DNA of 64,000 bases from Azorinus chamasolen (GCA_963576725.1 OY755242.1:26905858-26969857), one strand, 5' to 3'; positions 34,500 through 44,078 are shown, numbered from the stretch's first letter. Numbers and translations: made by a program. Notes: generated from the letters alone by a model not told the origin.

Positions 34500-37400
34500 G
34501 TGTGTCAATGGCTCTCTCTCAATTTACTTATTGTATTACATATGAATTAAGTATCTTTAATGCAATAGAACCAGGGTTGTTTTATATTAAATAAATTATT
34601 GAATATTTCACTCGGGTATTGTAAAGCGGTGTATATTCTAGTTCTTGTTTGATTATTAATTCGTTAAAGTAACGCACCATAAATCTAAGTTTTCCGCCCA
34701 TACTGATGACGCGGATAACAATCTTAATAGTTAGAAGTAGATATATTGAAATGAAACATTCGATACAGACGCAATGAGTCGTATTAAATTTATGTAATCA
34801 TACATGCACTTGTTATATCCATGTGGATGATAGATACATAGATAACAAACATGTAACCGGATATAACCTTACTGACCATTATTGGAACACAACAGAACAA
34901 TTCAACATAGTGCACATGGGGGTTGTTTGAACGCATGTGGCTGTGAATTCAAACCGAAGTCTGATCCAGATCAAGTATATGTGACAGATCCAGTAACTTT
35001 GTCGATCACTTCTAACATTCCAGGTTGTCATAGTTCTATTTACCCTTTACCTGAAGAATATTTATATATTTTCACGTAATAGTTTAGAAAGGTTTACATT
35101 TACTCTACGTATGCTAGTTACAAAACCATGATAACAGATATGATCCATATTAAACGCCAAGTTACACGAGGTTTCTTCAGTATCAAAATGCACGCCATTA
35201 AAGAACTGAAGTAGGCAACGTCTTATGATCACTTTAGACACGAAATTACTTAGCGCGCAAAGAGGCAATTCTACAAGTTTGGTGTATTGCTTTGATCAGT
35301 TTTAATTACGCATAGGTCCGCTCGCCGATTATGTATAACAATATCAGTTTTGGTCGTATAGAACTAAAGCAATATTTATTGGCAGTCTTGAACATTCCGG
35401 TCCGATTTCAATCAAGTTTCAAGTTTCAAGTTTCAAAGTTTATTGGCATTAAACATATACAATGTTCATAGCCGTGTAGCATATATATGTACATGGCTTA
35501 CAATAATTTGAATAAACACTTGATAGAACTTAACCAGGAATATAGTTACATAAACTAGAGAAAAGTATGAATACGGTGCGCTGCAGTATATAGTAAATAC
35601 CGAGTTCCTATACTTCGTATATTTCCAAAACCATTAACCGCTATTATGTTATTATCCCTTCGTTTGCTTAATTATCTTCACTATGAAAATTAAAATTAGA
35701 TGCATTCTAAATTGATTTCTACTTATCTTAAGAGTGTCATTCAGTTTTTATCCTGAGCAGACAACAAAGTTGTTGTTGTCTCATCAGAATCCAGACTGAC
35801 TGAAGATACAAATCAATTGGGTGAGGAATGATTACTACCGCTTATCATACAACATAACATTTACAATTTCTTTACCCGATCGGCCACTCCATCGAAACTA
35901 AATAGGAGTTGACTTACAGGTAATGAGAATATATACCTCTAAAATCTTAACAAGCATACATGTTATATACTTCACTGCCAAAACTATCGTTTATTTGAAG
36001 AGCGCTGTCTACAATACTTTTTACGTTGAACAATAGTATGTCAATCAGTTGGGGTTCTGACCAGATGTCAAACTTATTGGCTTTTGATCAGAATCCAAGC
36101 TGATTAAAGATGAAATCGATTGGCAGTGTATAGTTATTACATACATTCAAACAATGCCAGTTATACCCAGTCAGCAGCCTCTCCATCGAAACGAAATAGG
36201 AGTTGGCTTATGGGTAAAGGCATCCAAATAGTGTAAATGTATAAAACCTTAGTGCATTATTTATATATTTAAGCAAAAATTAGTATATATAATATGTGCT
36301 ATAACTAGGGTGTACTGGCACCCAATGAGTACAGACATATTTTTAACTATTGCAAAATATGCATATGATAATGTTAACGGTTTTAACCCTTTACCCAATA
36401 ACCTGTTTCTACTTATGAAGACAGGTGAACACTTAAAGCAGATTGAAAGTAAAGCAGAATGCGCCTTAAGGCGCATTCGGCTTTACTTTCAGCCCGATTT
36501 AAGCTACCACTTACTAGGGCATAGCAAATATTTCTTATGGTATTTGTTCATGTTTGTATAAATTTGAACTATTCTCTTCAGTGAAGGAATAAATTAAACA
36601 CGCTAGAAGCCGCTTCTATCAGGTAAGTGGTTAAATAATACCTACATGTATCTTGGTCGCTACGATTAACTGAATCGAATGCAAGGTAAAAATGTATTGG
36701 TTGTCTTGTGACTGAACCGTGGTGGGTATTATCTGTTACGTAACTACGTAACCTTTTGTGAATATCATAGCGGTAGTACAATACTGTATACTAGGATTAT
36801 TAGCAAACTAGAGGTATTTACACTAGTATGCTAGAATACTGTAATGTGAGTATATTAATTATACAGTACATTAAGTGCAGCACTTTAACGTCATTATTTC
36901 TTATAACCTCTTTAGACAACTTTTTGTAAGAATCTAGGTTATAAAGAATATAATATGGAAGAAGTGATAATGAATCTTAATTATGTGCAAAAATTTACAA
37001 AATTACCCTCTTAGTGTAAAGGCTTGATATGTAAATTTAGCTAATTTTACTAGCGTACTTTTTTGTTTACTGTTTACTAATCTTTTAAATTTATCCATGT
37101 TAGGCCAATGGCAATAGTAATTTGGTAGACACTGTAACCGTAAGACTCTGTAGTAGGGACAAACAAGCAAAAAATGGTATTCGTTTTCAGGGACATTCAT
37201 TGTGCATTTAGTACAAATCCTTTCTTCACGAGGTATATTTCTGTATCGACCTTCTTCTATTAATAAATTGTGTGATGAGCATCTTAATCGAGTTAGTGCA
37301 ATACGGTGTTTGCTGTTCTTTACTACCTGTATGTATTTTTCAACTTCAAACTGAGTTTTGAATATTCGGTATGTGTCAAGTTTAGGGAGATTTCTAAGGT

Positions 37401-40400
37401 CTGCAAACCATCTTTGGTAATATTGATCAAGAACTGAACTTATAATCGCTTTAAGTTGAATACTAGTACAAGTTATTGGATGTTGATAAAATAAGAATGA
37501 GAATCCTAATTGATCAACCAACTGCTTAAGTTGTTTTGACCAGTCATTGATTAAAGCGCCATTTGCATCACACATGAACATCAATTTGTATTGAATCGAA
37601 TCCGGACATTGTGATGTTCTAAACCAATATTTAAGAATTCTTATTTGTCTGATAATATACATCGGAAACCTTCCAAGTTCACCATAAATTGCAGTATTAG
37701 TTGTGCTTTGTTTAACTCTCAACACTTGCTTAATGAATTTCAAATGAATCCTTTCTATATCTGGAGCTTTATGAAAACCCCAGACACAAGCACTATAATT
37801 TAGAATAGGTGTAATCATTGCGTCAAATAGTTTTAATTTCTCTTCAATATTTAATGGAACTATATCAAACAGTGAATTCAGTGAGAATAAGGCTCGCATT
37901 GCCTGCTGCGATAAAGTTTTCTGTGCCTGATAGAAGCATCCGTTTGCCGATAGCTTTATTCCAAGATAAGTAAATTTTGTAACTAATTTAAGATCAAAAT
38001 TGTTAAAATAGACCCCAGACAGTATTGAGACTTTAAAAAGTATTATCCCCGAGGTTTGAAAAGACCATTGTTTGACCTTTTGGTCCAAGTGATCACGATA
38101 GGAAAAGAATGCGCATATTACCGTACTTTGGGAATAATTGGCCGTGGTTACTAATTGGCCTAATTCGCCACCAGGTGTGAAAGGGCGAAAAATTAACATA
38201 CCAAAATATATCCGTGACAAACAAATAACATTTTATCGTCGGCGATATGTAACTTCTCTATTGTATGCACAGAGATTAACACCTACCCAAACACTACCGT
38301 AATGCGTGACATACACCAACAGTGATTATGTGTTTGAGCGTTTATCACGCTTTATCACAGTTTTCTTGTATACTTAGTGTATATTTAGTGTGTAATTCAA
38401 TCATTTGCTCACACACGTCTACATACCACAGAAGTACAATGACGAACCAAAAACAATCTATTTTATCTTATTAAACCGAAAGAAAATGAAGCTTCATTTG
38501 ATTTATAATTCTGGCGACAGTGATTGCCATTTGGAGGCATTGTGCAACGAAGAACTTGACAAAGTTTACTCTGACAAATCAACTTCTGAACGTAGGAAAT
38601 ATAAAGTATTGTCGCCGGACGTAAGGGCAAAAGTTTGAAAATATGCGGCGGAATACGGGACCCCATTTTGTTTGTATAATATAAAACATACACAACTCTC
38701 GTCTCTCTTTCTTTTATTACTGGTTTTTAAGGCATAGAAAATCAAATTGATTGTTTCTAAATTTTCTAATTTTATTCAAATAGTTTACATTAATATAGTT
38801 TGAACACGTGACTCAGAAACAAATTATCAGCTTAACTGATATACCGTATACCGGTACTCATCGTTTTATCCCTGGAATTAGACATGGCCGGAAACAACAT
38901 CGCCTAAGTACTCCTTGTATTTCCGTTTTAACAATAAAAACTTGGAAGACTCGAAATCAACCAAAGGTAGAATGATCTTTTCCACGTTCGATTCATATGT
39001 GTGGGTTTTTTCCCCTTTAATCCCGGAATGGCGAAAAATAAACTGACCAAAATAAAACACTGGCATTTTGAGACAAAGTGGCGAAAATATCACGAAGCCA
39101 ATTATTCCCAAAGTACGGTATATGACGCGTTATCTGATCGTAGTGACAGGTCGTCAAGCTATTTCAATAGAAATGATAGACATCCCGGCGCCATATAAAC
39201 CTCAGTTAAATGTTATTGTTCGACTTGGCTAATGCAATGATGGTGATATACTGTAGATTAAATAGCTATGATATCATTCTAAAATAGATACACATACAGC
39301 GCCCTCTACTCACGCATGTGCTTGAAGGAAAACATCATTGGTCATCTCAGTCATTTAATCTGAGGGCGTCGAAGAGTATACATGGTAGAACGAGGTACCT
39401 TATTTATTTATTTATTTGTTAGACTAGTGTGTCTCTAATAAATGGTCTGATAAGGAAAGGGTCTGACCCTCAATGCCCACGAGTACTTACCAGATCGAGG
39501 TATACACGTTAGCTCTGTATACCGTGTAGTTCCAGATCTTTCAAATCTCATGTGACGTCATATATGACCGACTGTTATCCGCGAATACCCGTGAAAAATC
39601 TCCTTATATGCAAATGATCACCTCTCGTGTTACTAAATATAGAAACAAAATGGCGGACGATTACACAAGATTACGCCATCTTTGTTTACACATTTTTCAT
39701 GAAAGGGTTAAATGGGGGGGGGTGTGATTACCCCAGCCACACAGAAGAACTAAAATACGTTCGTGAACAAAGAAATGTGGTATACTAGTTTAAGACATAG
39801 TACAGCCCAATCCAGGCCTAATTGCATTTTAGTGACCTACCAGTCGAAAATAGTTTAAGGACCCCACAGTCCTCGGCTTCGGGCCTTAACCCTTTCGCTG
39901 CCAATGACGGATCTGTGATTACCTATGCAAACAGTTTGGATCCAGATGAGACGCCGAGTAAATCGACGTCTCCTCAGGATCCAAACTGTTTGTTACTGTT
40001 ACTATGTTTTTGAAACAAAAATGAAGAAAATCAAAAGAATGGAAATTTGTAGCAGACGACAAAGTTAGCAGACGACAGAGTTTGGCAGGGAAAGGGTTAT
40101 AATATTTCGGGCTGACTGTTAGGTCACTATATGCAATAAGGCCCTCAGTGGGCTGTACTATTTCTTAAATATTCGTCTATTTGAGGAAAGGTACATGAAT
40201 ATTTATGTGGTTTTACCGCAAAATGGCCATGACCATTTGTGTAGTGTGCTTGGTCAAATCGTTAAAAACCGCCGATTTTTTAAAGATCATCGATTTATAC
40301 GACAGGCATGTCAAGCCAACCTCCGACTGACCCCGAATCAATTTTCAAACAACCCTATGAATATTAATTAGGTTCACAAAACTGACTGGCACATATGAAC

Positions 40401-42107
40401 AGTAAAGTGAAAGCATTCTTCTAAAGGCATTTGGTTACTGTGTAAGGTCTGGGCAACATTAATATCAACATGAGTGTCAGAGTCTGGTACAAATACATGT
40501 AAATATATCATTTTTACGATTCCTGCGAATGACAGACATATTTCTATCGGTTTCCATAGCAACATGGTTTTTCTTTGACACAAGCAACTCTTTCTCACCA
40601 TATGTTTTATACTAAGCTATAGATTGATGGAAAATATATTCCGAGGCATTTGTTTTACTAAAAAGAGTAAATCTTTAAACATTTCCTCCAGAAATACGCC
40701 TTTATACGTATTTTTAAACAGAGGAGACATTGATCAGACGGCTTCTTAAGAACCGTCTGATCAGGGTCTGCTGAGTTTGCTTACGAACTTCTAAAGTTTC
40801 TGCCATGGCCAAAAGTTCCTGCTTTCAATTGTCATTATAAAACTAATCTAATTAAAACTCATGATGTCATTGTGAATGAATAATCATAGAGTATTTAGTT
40901 GCCCATTTATGCATTATGTCCCTGAGACATAATGTAGACTCATTATGCAAACACTAGTAGCCCTTTAAATGGTAACTATATGTGTACATGATAGGTATAG
41001 CTTGGAAAGTGAACTATACGATGAGATTTAACCCTTTGCCTGCTAAAAGGGAACTGACTGGCATTTGCAAACAGCTTGGATCAAGATCTGATCCCAGTAG
41101 CTTCTGGAACTTCAAACGGATCATAATTAAGTAAAGCTTGTAGCCGATCAGACCAGATTTCTTTCAGCAGGCTAAAGGTTAGGTGCATAGGGTGACATCT
41201 GTAATATTTTTCAGGCTGGATTGTTTTGAGGACGGAATATAGTTTGTATGACAAATACCAGTCAGTTCGCAATACATGTTTCGATAAAAAACAAGCTGAC
41301 TGCGGTTTTCTGAATCCATTTATGCATAAGGCACAAAATGCATGGGGTATACACAAATACCGAAGTTTATATCTAGACTAGTTGGCTCATCGATATTTGC
41401 ACTGATTGCTCTATATTTTTCAACAAAAATATCGTATAAAATCTAGCCTGCAAATGAAAATTAGACTTACTTAAACTACACGTTGAACAAGTCTTCGATA
41501 TACGAGTTATATTATTTACAAAATTCAGGGTTGCACTTACGATAATAGATACAGAATTAGCCAGAGACCGTTTCAGGAATTCCATCATATTGAATTCTTC
41601 TCCATTGTAACTGTCCATCCGTGCGCTGAGATTACGCAACTCCAGTCTAACGCTTTCTTCAAAGTCTCTTCTCCCCTCCCCGTGAGTGGGCATGCCCCGG
41701 GCAAAGGCTTTCCTAAAATAGCCATGCTCTGTACCAAACGATTTGGGCGTGAATGCAATACCCTGATCCTTGAATATCCAGTCGCCAAAGAAGGTGGGAG
41801 CTCTGTCATTCATGTATTTCTGGTAAGGGTCGCTATCGAAAGCCCTGCGGATCATTTCAACAGTATTCAGAACAATCAAAGGTTTTCCGAATATCTCCAT
41901 TTGGAAGATATCTCCATGTTGCTCAGCTAACTCGGCAAATTGCTCATGAACGTGTCCCGGTTTAAGACTAAGTGCATAACCAACAAATGGAAAACCTTTT
42001 GGGCCAGGAATTAAGTTCCCTTTCCGGGTCCTATCTCTTCGGAAAACATATACTAGGGCAATCAACACCAATCCCAGAATAATGCTAGTTATCAGCAGTA
42101 TAGTCAT
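21897..42107 (-). CDS. Cytochrome P450, microsomal, CYP2-clan-like (copy B, six exons)
   Basis: Paralogue of the gene at 240-10674 with identical exon lengths: 41541-42107, 27410-27619, 24636-24774, 23511-23773, 22543-22670 and 21897-22110. These give 506 intact codons, with GT-AG at every junction. Exon 1 differs from copy A at 8 of 189 residues and exon 2 at 3 of 70. All hallmark motifs are kept: membrane anchor, PGPKG hinge, AGLLTS-type I-helix (here GGLLTS), ExxR, FRPERW and haem loop FSVGKRRCIGE with Cys447. Residue 452, directly after the haem loop, is Pro instead of the usual Leu found in copy A. Intron 1 is 13.9 kb, swollen by nested transposons; splicing across it is inferred, not shown. 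A possible AATAAA lies on the minus strand at 21830-21835. Confidence 0.88.
22735..23040. mobile_element. TTAA-superfamily hairpin MITE, old copy (intron 4, copy B)
   Basis: Paralogue of the element at 4690-5035: hairpin around AGAGCAGACCCAGATCAGAT. Ends eroded. Confidence 0.5.
23065..23275. mobile_element. TTAA-superfamily hairpin MITE, T2 type (copy B)
   Basis: Begins CTAACCCTTTCCCTGTTCTA; the hairpin arm GCAAACAGAGCAGACCCTG is followed by a shortened mirror. Paralogue of 5040-5255. Confidence 0.6.
24118..24572. repeat. Imperfect (ACT)n/(GCT)n tract in intron 3 of copy B
   Basis: About 450 bp of triplets, longer and with more GCT interruptions than the copy A tract at 6118-6396. Confidence 0.9.
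25018..25370. mobile_element. Dispersed repeat with CCGCCTTGGAACGG core, insertion specific to copy B
   Basis: Absent from copy A, where GCAGGTAAGTTATTTTCCGC is continuous. Contains the conserved block ACCGCCTTGGAACGGTCAGT followed by CACTGGGGGGTTAAACCGGT. Relatives lie at 58155-58560, 63195-63545, 42935-43115 and 19900-20045. Class unknown; non-coding. Confidence 0.6.
26171..27264. mobile_element. 1.1-kb mariner-like element, non-autonomous, intron 2 of copy B
   Basis: About 31-bp terminal inverted repeats (CACCCAGCGACACTTATAAG at the left, the complement at the right), flanked by TA at 26169-26170 and 27265-27266. The site is empty in copy A (near 7712). It is AT-rich with no full transposase. 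It carries one short candidate transposase exon, listed next. Confidence 0.8.
26439..26510 (+). pseudogene. Possible first exon of a Tc1/mariner-type transposase (HTH start)
   Basis: 24 codons beginning MPRLSLQERAKNVDLIKAN and ending in an AAG followed by GTACGT, a good splice donor. The opening pattern resembles the first helix of the DNA-binding domain in Tc1/mariner/IS630 transposases. The rest of the protein is missing from the element. Inference from pattern only. Confidence 0.35.
27285..27407. repeat. (CT)n/(GTCTCT)n tract abutting the exon 2 donor (copy B)
   Basis: Expanded form of the tract at 7728-7781; on the transcribed strand an AG-rich run follows the GTAAG donor of exon 2 directly. 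Confidence 0.85.
27620..28198. other. Start of intron 1, copy B (ancestral part)
   Basis: Aligns with 7994-8545 of copy A. No gene or further element seen. Confidence 0.6.
29548..29739 (+). CDS. Short Cys-containing ORF in the Polinton-like remnant
   Basis: 63 codons, basic C-terminus, with a CQTC motif at about residue 35 and a preceding HHCP; perhaps a small zinc-binding or DNA-binding fragment. Not recognised. It may be part of a larger decayed gene, since no start context or homologue is evident. Confidence 0.3.
   Translation: MWEMFRCVKPSRKKHHCPDDDEGFYIIYEGSILPCQTCADIKEDAIKKEKSKQQKCHKSNKVS
29757..30268. repeat. (GGT)n-rich tract, about 510 bp
   Basis: Plus strand is almost pure GGT/GTT/GAT triplets with hardly any C, hence strongly strand-asymmetric. 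It lies between the short ORF and the zinc finger of the Polinton-like remnant. The long proline-rich frame on the minus strand is an artefact of this tract. Confidence 0.9.
30299..30409 (+). pseudogene. C2H2 zinc finger preceding the ATPase fragment
   Basis: Pattern C-x2-C-x12-H-x4-H (Cys codons at 30305 and 30314, His codons at 30353 and 30368), closed by a TAG at 30407-30409. It is in the same frame as the ATPase that starts at 30437. Zinc-finger/ATPase neighbours occur in Polinton-like and related elements of invertebrates, from memory. Confidence 0.6.
30437..30757 (+). pseudogene. Packaging-type (A32/FtsK-HerA-like) ATPase fragment
   Basis: 107 codons with Walker A GPSGSGKT at 30470-30493 and Walker B VIVLDDLM at 30673-30696, about 60 residues apart, as in DNA-packaging ATPases of Polintons and related large DNA viruses. 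Frame ends at a TGA. Decayed continuation can be traced to about 31020 in other frames. Broken; not expected to work. Confidence 0.65.
31092..31283 (+). pseudogene. Unrecognised small ORF in the Polinton-like remnant
   Basis: 63 codons, rich in Gln, Arg and Leu, predicted helical; the frame extends upstream of its first ATG to about 31025. It lies directly downstream of the ATPase remnant, but no family is recognised. Confidence 0.35.
31321..31494 (+). pseudogene. Small ORF, possible structural-protein fragment of the Polinton-like remnant
   Basis: 57 codons starting MGSIEVYDYQQMKWFPY; the aromatic, proline-containing start recalls minor structural proteins of such elements, but only loosely. 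A further fragment in another frame follows at 31511-31726. Both short and broken. Confidence 0.3.
31511..31726 (+). pseudogene. Second small fragment in the Polinton-like remnant
   Basis: Frame containing VTPVALGIEMALSEVKRA, different from that of 31321-31494 and separated from it by a stop. Not assigned to a family. Confidence 0.3.
31908..31970. repeat. (CTG)n tract
   Basis: Imperfect CTG/CTA repeats near the right end of the Polinton-like remnant; serine-rich minus-strand frame is an artefact. Confidence 0.85.
32119..33727. other. Interior of the 11.2-kb element, no gene
   Basis: A GC-richer palindromic patch with GCGCGG and GCGGACAAAA motifs at 32150-32280, and a T2-type hairpin fragment at 32772-32892 (starts TTAACCCTTTACTCC, ends AGAAAGGGTTA). 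The rest shows no coding or repeat signal. Confidence 0.5.
33728..33832. repeat. Short tandem repeat, ~15-17-bp unit
   Basis: Seven imperfect copies of a unit close to AATGCCACTGGAAAA. Confidence 0.85.
33950..34212. repeat. Diverged tandem duplication with hairpins
   Basis: Two copies of a ~130-bp unit containing ACAGTGTAGATCCAGATCAT and a mirror arm ending CTACACCGTTTGTC. The hairpin style resembles the TTAA superfamily. Confidence 0.6.
34224..34505. repeat. Compound microsatellite (TCTG)n-(TG)n-(CGTG)n-(CT)n
   Basis: About 280 bp of consecutive simple repeats; no coding value. Confidence 0.95.
34506..36395. other. Interior of the 11.2-kb element: LINE-type tail and a direct repeat
   Basis: 35405-35440 reads on the minus strand as AATAAA followed by (CTTGAAA)n, a typical LINE 3' tail. 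35750-35930 and 36055-36220 are diverged direct copies sharing CTCCATCGAAAC and ATAGGAGTTG. Elsewhere nothing recognisable. Confidence 0.5.
36400..36520. mobile_element. Hairpin MITE fragment, pogo-like centre
   Basis: Arms GAAAGTAAAGCAGAATGCGC / GCGCATTCGGCTTTACTTTC about a perfect centre, with AACACTTAAAGCAG and TTTAAGCTACCACT outside. Confidence 0.6.
37003..38220 (-). pseudogene. LINE reverse transcriptase C-terminal half, 5'-truncated
   Basis: One open frame of 405 codons. From about residue 60 it matches the RT thumb and C-terminal region of Jockey/CR1-group LINEs: FTYLGIKLS, PILNYSACVWG, and a Cys/His cluster CTKC...H..LVC near residue 337-353. The catalytic palm (motifs A to C) is missing. 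The first ~50 codons do not look like RT; they read through a repeat similar to 39000-39130, so the start is chimeric. It resembles but is not the same family as the LINE at 830-3002. Confidence 0.75.
38487..38665 (+). pseudogene. Possible transposase N-terminal helix-turn-helix fragment
   Basis: Contains SERRKYKVLSPDVRAKV, a TGA at 38636-38638, then KYAAEYGT in the same frame. The pattern (S/T)xERRxY...P..RA+.GKYAAE.G is recalled from DNA-binding starts of animal DDE transposons. Short and interrupted. Confidence 0.35.
39795..40165. repeat. Hairpin repeat of intron 1 split by a T4 MITE (copy B)
   Basis: Arms CAGCCCAATCCAGGCC and GGGCTGACTGTTAGGTCACT are those of the copy A hairpin at 8630-8752, now separated by 39886-40100. 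Confidence 0.7.
39886..40100. mobile_element. TTAA-flanked hairpin MITE, T4 type, specific to copy B
   Basis: Starts TTAACCCTTTCGCTGCCAAT, ends GGCAGGGAAAGGGTTA. Hairpin CAGTTTGGATCCAGATGAGA / mirror GATCCAAACTGTTTG. Missing from copy A. Confidence 0.8.
40690..40905. mobile_element. TTAA-superfamily hairpin MITE, old copy (intron 1, copy B)
   Basis: Paralogue of 9226-9440: hairpin GATCAGACGGCTTCTTAAGA / AACCGTCTGATCAGGGTCTG. Confidence 0.6.
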
Positions 42108-42269
42108 GCTGTCTTATCCATTCAACTCCAGTCACCGTCTAATAATCCAGAGCAGTCGCAGGTAAAATAAGGTTACACTGCGCGCGTTTTATACTTTCTT
42201 TCATGTAAAACATACACGCACGAATGGTGTGTTTAAATACACTCTAAATATGACATATATTTTCCAAAG

Positions 42270-42878
42270 TACAGTAAAAACACGATAGCTTAACGTTTTA
42301 GTCATGATGAATTGAGAACTGTTAAGGCATGTGGCTGCTTGACATGCAGAAATACACAGAGGAGCTTGCTGCCTGCATGAATTTCATACTGCTGTAACAG
42401 CGATGCTGTTAGGTATATAAGCACTATAAACTCTCCTTGCTAGGGAGTTAACTCTTTGGCGACATGGTTTATGTGCTTGGAAAGGTTGCGAGGTTAAGCA
42501 ACAATCTGTGTGGCTACTGCCTGGATGGGTGACCGCCAGGAATTGCCGATGGTGCACGTTACAATTGGCGGCAGCGGTGGGATGAAGACAATTGCCCGAA
42601 TGGAATTGCCTTACCCACGGGTCGAGGTTTCTCGGAGGGGAAAGTAATGTAACAGCGACGCTGTTAGGTATATAAGCACTATAAACTCTCCTTGCCGGGG
42701 ATTTAACTCTTTGGCGACATGGTTTATGTGCTTGGAAAGGTTGCGAAGTTAAGCAACAGTCTGTGCGGCTCCTGGCTGGATGGGTGACCGCCAGGGATTG
42801 CCGATGGTGCACGTTACACTGCATTACACTACAGCCTGTCTTTAAGACCGATACTAATAATATCGGAGGTTTATTTAT
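42270..42878. mobile_element. Pogo-like MITE interrupted by a 5S-derived insert
   Basis: Counterpart of 10837-11239. Left end TACAGTAAAAACACGATAGC, right end near CGGAGGTTTATTTATA. Confidence 0.6.
42393..42817 (-). mobile_element. 5S rRNA-derived retroposon-like dimer
   Basis: Two copies, 255 bp apart, of a sequence resembling the 3' two-thirds of 5S rRNA on the plus strand: GAAGTTAAGCAAC (box A, 42745-42757) and TGGATGGGTGACCGCC (box C, 42522-42537 and 42777-42792). The region between the boxes is too diverged for a functional 5S gene. The insert is flanked by ACTGC at both sides (42388-42392, 42818-42822) and is absent from unit A. Either a 5S-derived SINE or a pseudogene dimer. Strand is that of the host annotation here; the 5S-like strand is plus. 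Confidence 0.65.
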
Positions 42879-42934
42879 ATCATTGCATGTATTGTCGATA
42901 AGGTTTGACCTGGCACTGCATGAATATTCGGCCT

Positions 42935-43115
42935 TTTTCCGTAAGCTGTTTTCCTGCTTTCAGCCTATGGTCAATTTTGTTGTTTAATATGCTTAATGTT
43001 TAATGTTTTTCGTCTTGATATGCGTCCTGTTGTGTTTTGTCTTGTGGCTTTGCCGTTTCTTGTTTGATGGTGTTTGGTGCGGTGTCATTTCGTGTGTGGC
43101 TCTCCCTGTTTGACT
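42935..43115 (-). repeat. Fragment of the CCGCCTTGGAACGG-repeat family
   Basis: Reverse complement shares CGTAGGCTGAAAGCAGG-type sequence with 19930-20000. Degraded. Confidence 0.45.
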
Positions 43116-43399
43116 ATATTTCCATATTTATCCTTCCGAACACACACGTGAAACATGCGTCACTATCACGATTTTCCATCGACGAAAGTCGGCGGAAAGT
43201 GATGAGTGTCAGTTCAAACCTTACGGATAATAGCAATCTTGTCTGCTATCCGTAATATGATACCGCGTATATCCACCAAATAGCGGAATACACAGGATAC
43301 GTCGGTGAATGAAATCATCTCTAAAACACTTATAGATAATACCGAAGCGGAAACCACTGTACTGTATGAACTACGTTGTTTACTGACCTGGCCTCAACT

Positions 43400-43535
43400 A
43401 AACTTTCGCTTCGACTGTCGAATCTGACTGTGATTACCTATTCATACAGTTTAGCTCCAGATAAGACGCCGAGTAACTAGGTGCCTCATCAGGATCCGAT
43501 ACACACTACGATATTCGACTGCGAAAGAGTTAATT
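43400..43535. mobile_element. TTAA-superfamily MITE, T4 type, old copy
   Basis: Counterpart of 11400-11560, hairpin AGCTCCAGATAAGACGCCGA with its partner. Confidence 0.5.
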
Positions 43536-43705
43536 ACTCTACTGGAAAAAACAAACTGTAACCTTCATCTAATCAGCGTCAGTAATGCCTATGTTTTCAG
43601 TCTAGAATATGCCATCAATAAATCAACTAATGTCGGCAGCGGAATTTGTAAGTTAATACAGTAAAACTCCTCTAATGCAGCCAGCAAGTAATACCAATAC
43701 TAGTA

Positions 43706-43929
43706 TAGGTAAACAACGAGCAGTGAGCCGTCAATGTACAATACATTTTGGTACGTTCCATGATTTAGGGGTGTCGGCATTGCTGCAGTCCATCTAACTA
43801 AGATATGTACTTTACATGCGACAGTCAATCATGATTTTTTCGTGCAGGTTTTAATGCTGACAGAATGCTGATTCCCCTAAAAAGTGGACTGCGCTGATTT
43901 TTATGGTTCACTGCTCGTTGTTTTACTTA
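43706..43929. mobile_element. MITE family 3 (AACAACGAGCAGTGA ends), TA-flanked
   Basis: TIR TAGGTAAACAACGAGCAGTG and its inverted copy. The empty site CTAGTACTG in unit A (11727-11735) shows TA duplication. Related copies at 45039-45249 and 45277-47284. Confidence 0.85.
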
Positions 43930-44078
43930 TATTGCGTGATATAATCAGATGGTATAGTTCGATTCTGACCCGTGAGCTGTGACCTTTAGGACCAGTCCAC
44001 CCGTAGAGGTAAAACGCGTCACAAACCATGTATTTGTTCCGGAGTTACCTGTGGTAATACAGACAAGTAATAAGCATA

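Larger units (their letters stand above)
28455..39692. mobile_element. 11.2-kb composite element with ~560-bp terminal inverted repeats
   Basis: Left arm 28455-29007 and right arm 39130-39692 are long inverted repeats sharing, for example, GGTACCTCGTTCTACCATG and ATATATGACGTCACATGAG. The element sits in intron 1 of CYP copy B and is absent from copy A. Its interior holds a 2.9-kb Polinton-like remnant (29261-32118), simple repeats, a LINE fragment (37003-38220) and a transposase-like fragment (38487-38665). No complete transposase or integrase was found, so the superfamily is undetermined; the long arms would suit a Polinton/Maverick or a foldback element. Confidence 0.75.
28199..39711. mobile_element. 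TTAA-flanked T2 MITE split by the 11.2-kb element
   Basis: Left part 28199-28437 starts TTAACCCTTTCCCTGTTCTA and has the T2 hairpin; the last few bases GAAAGGGTTAA survive at 39701-39711. Copy A shows the empty site ACTTATTAAAGGGG at 8540-8553. The large TIR element inserted within the MITE's right end. Confidence 0.75.

Noticed and set aside
34215..34594. Frames rich in Cys/Val/Leu or Thr/His
   Set aside because: Compound microsatellite.
42393..42817. Functional 5S rRNA gene
   Set aside because: The 5' third and the region between box A and box C are not 5S-like; no T-run terminator at the right place.
42384..42824. 146-codon minus-strand frame with an internal repeat
   Set aside because: The repeat is the 255-bp 5S-derived dimer; coding value is not supported.
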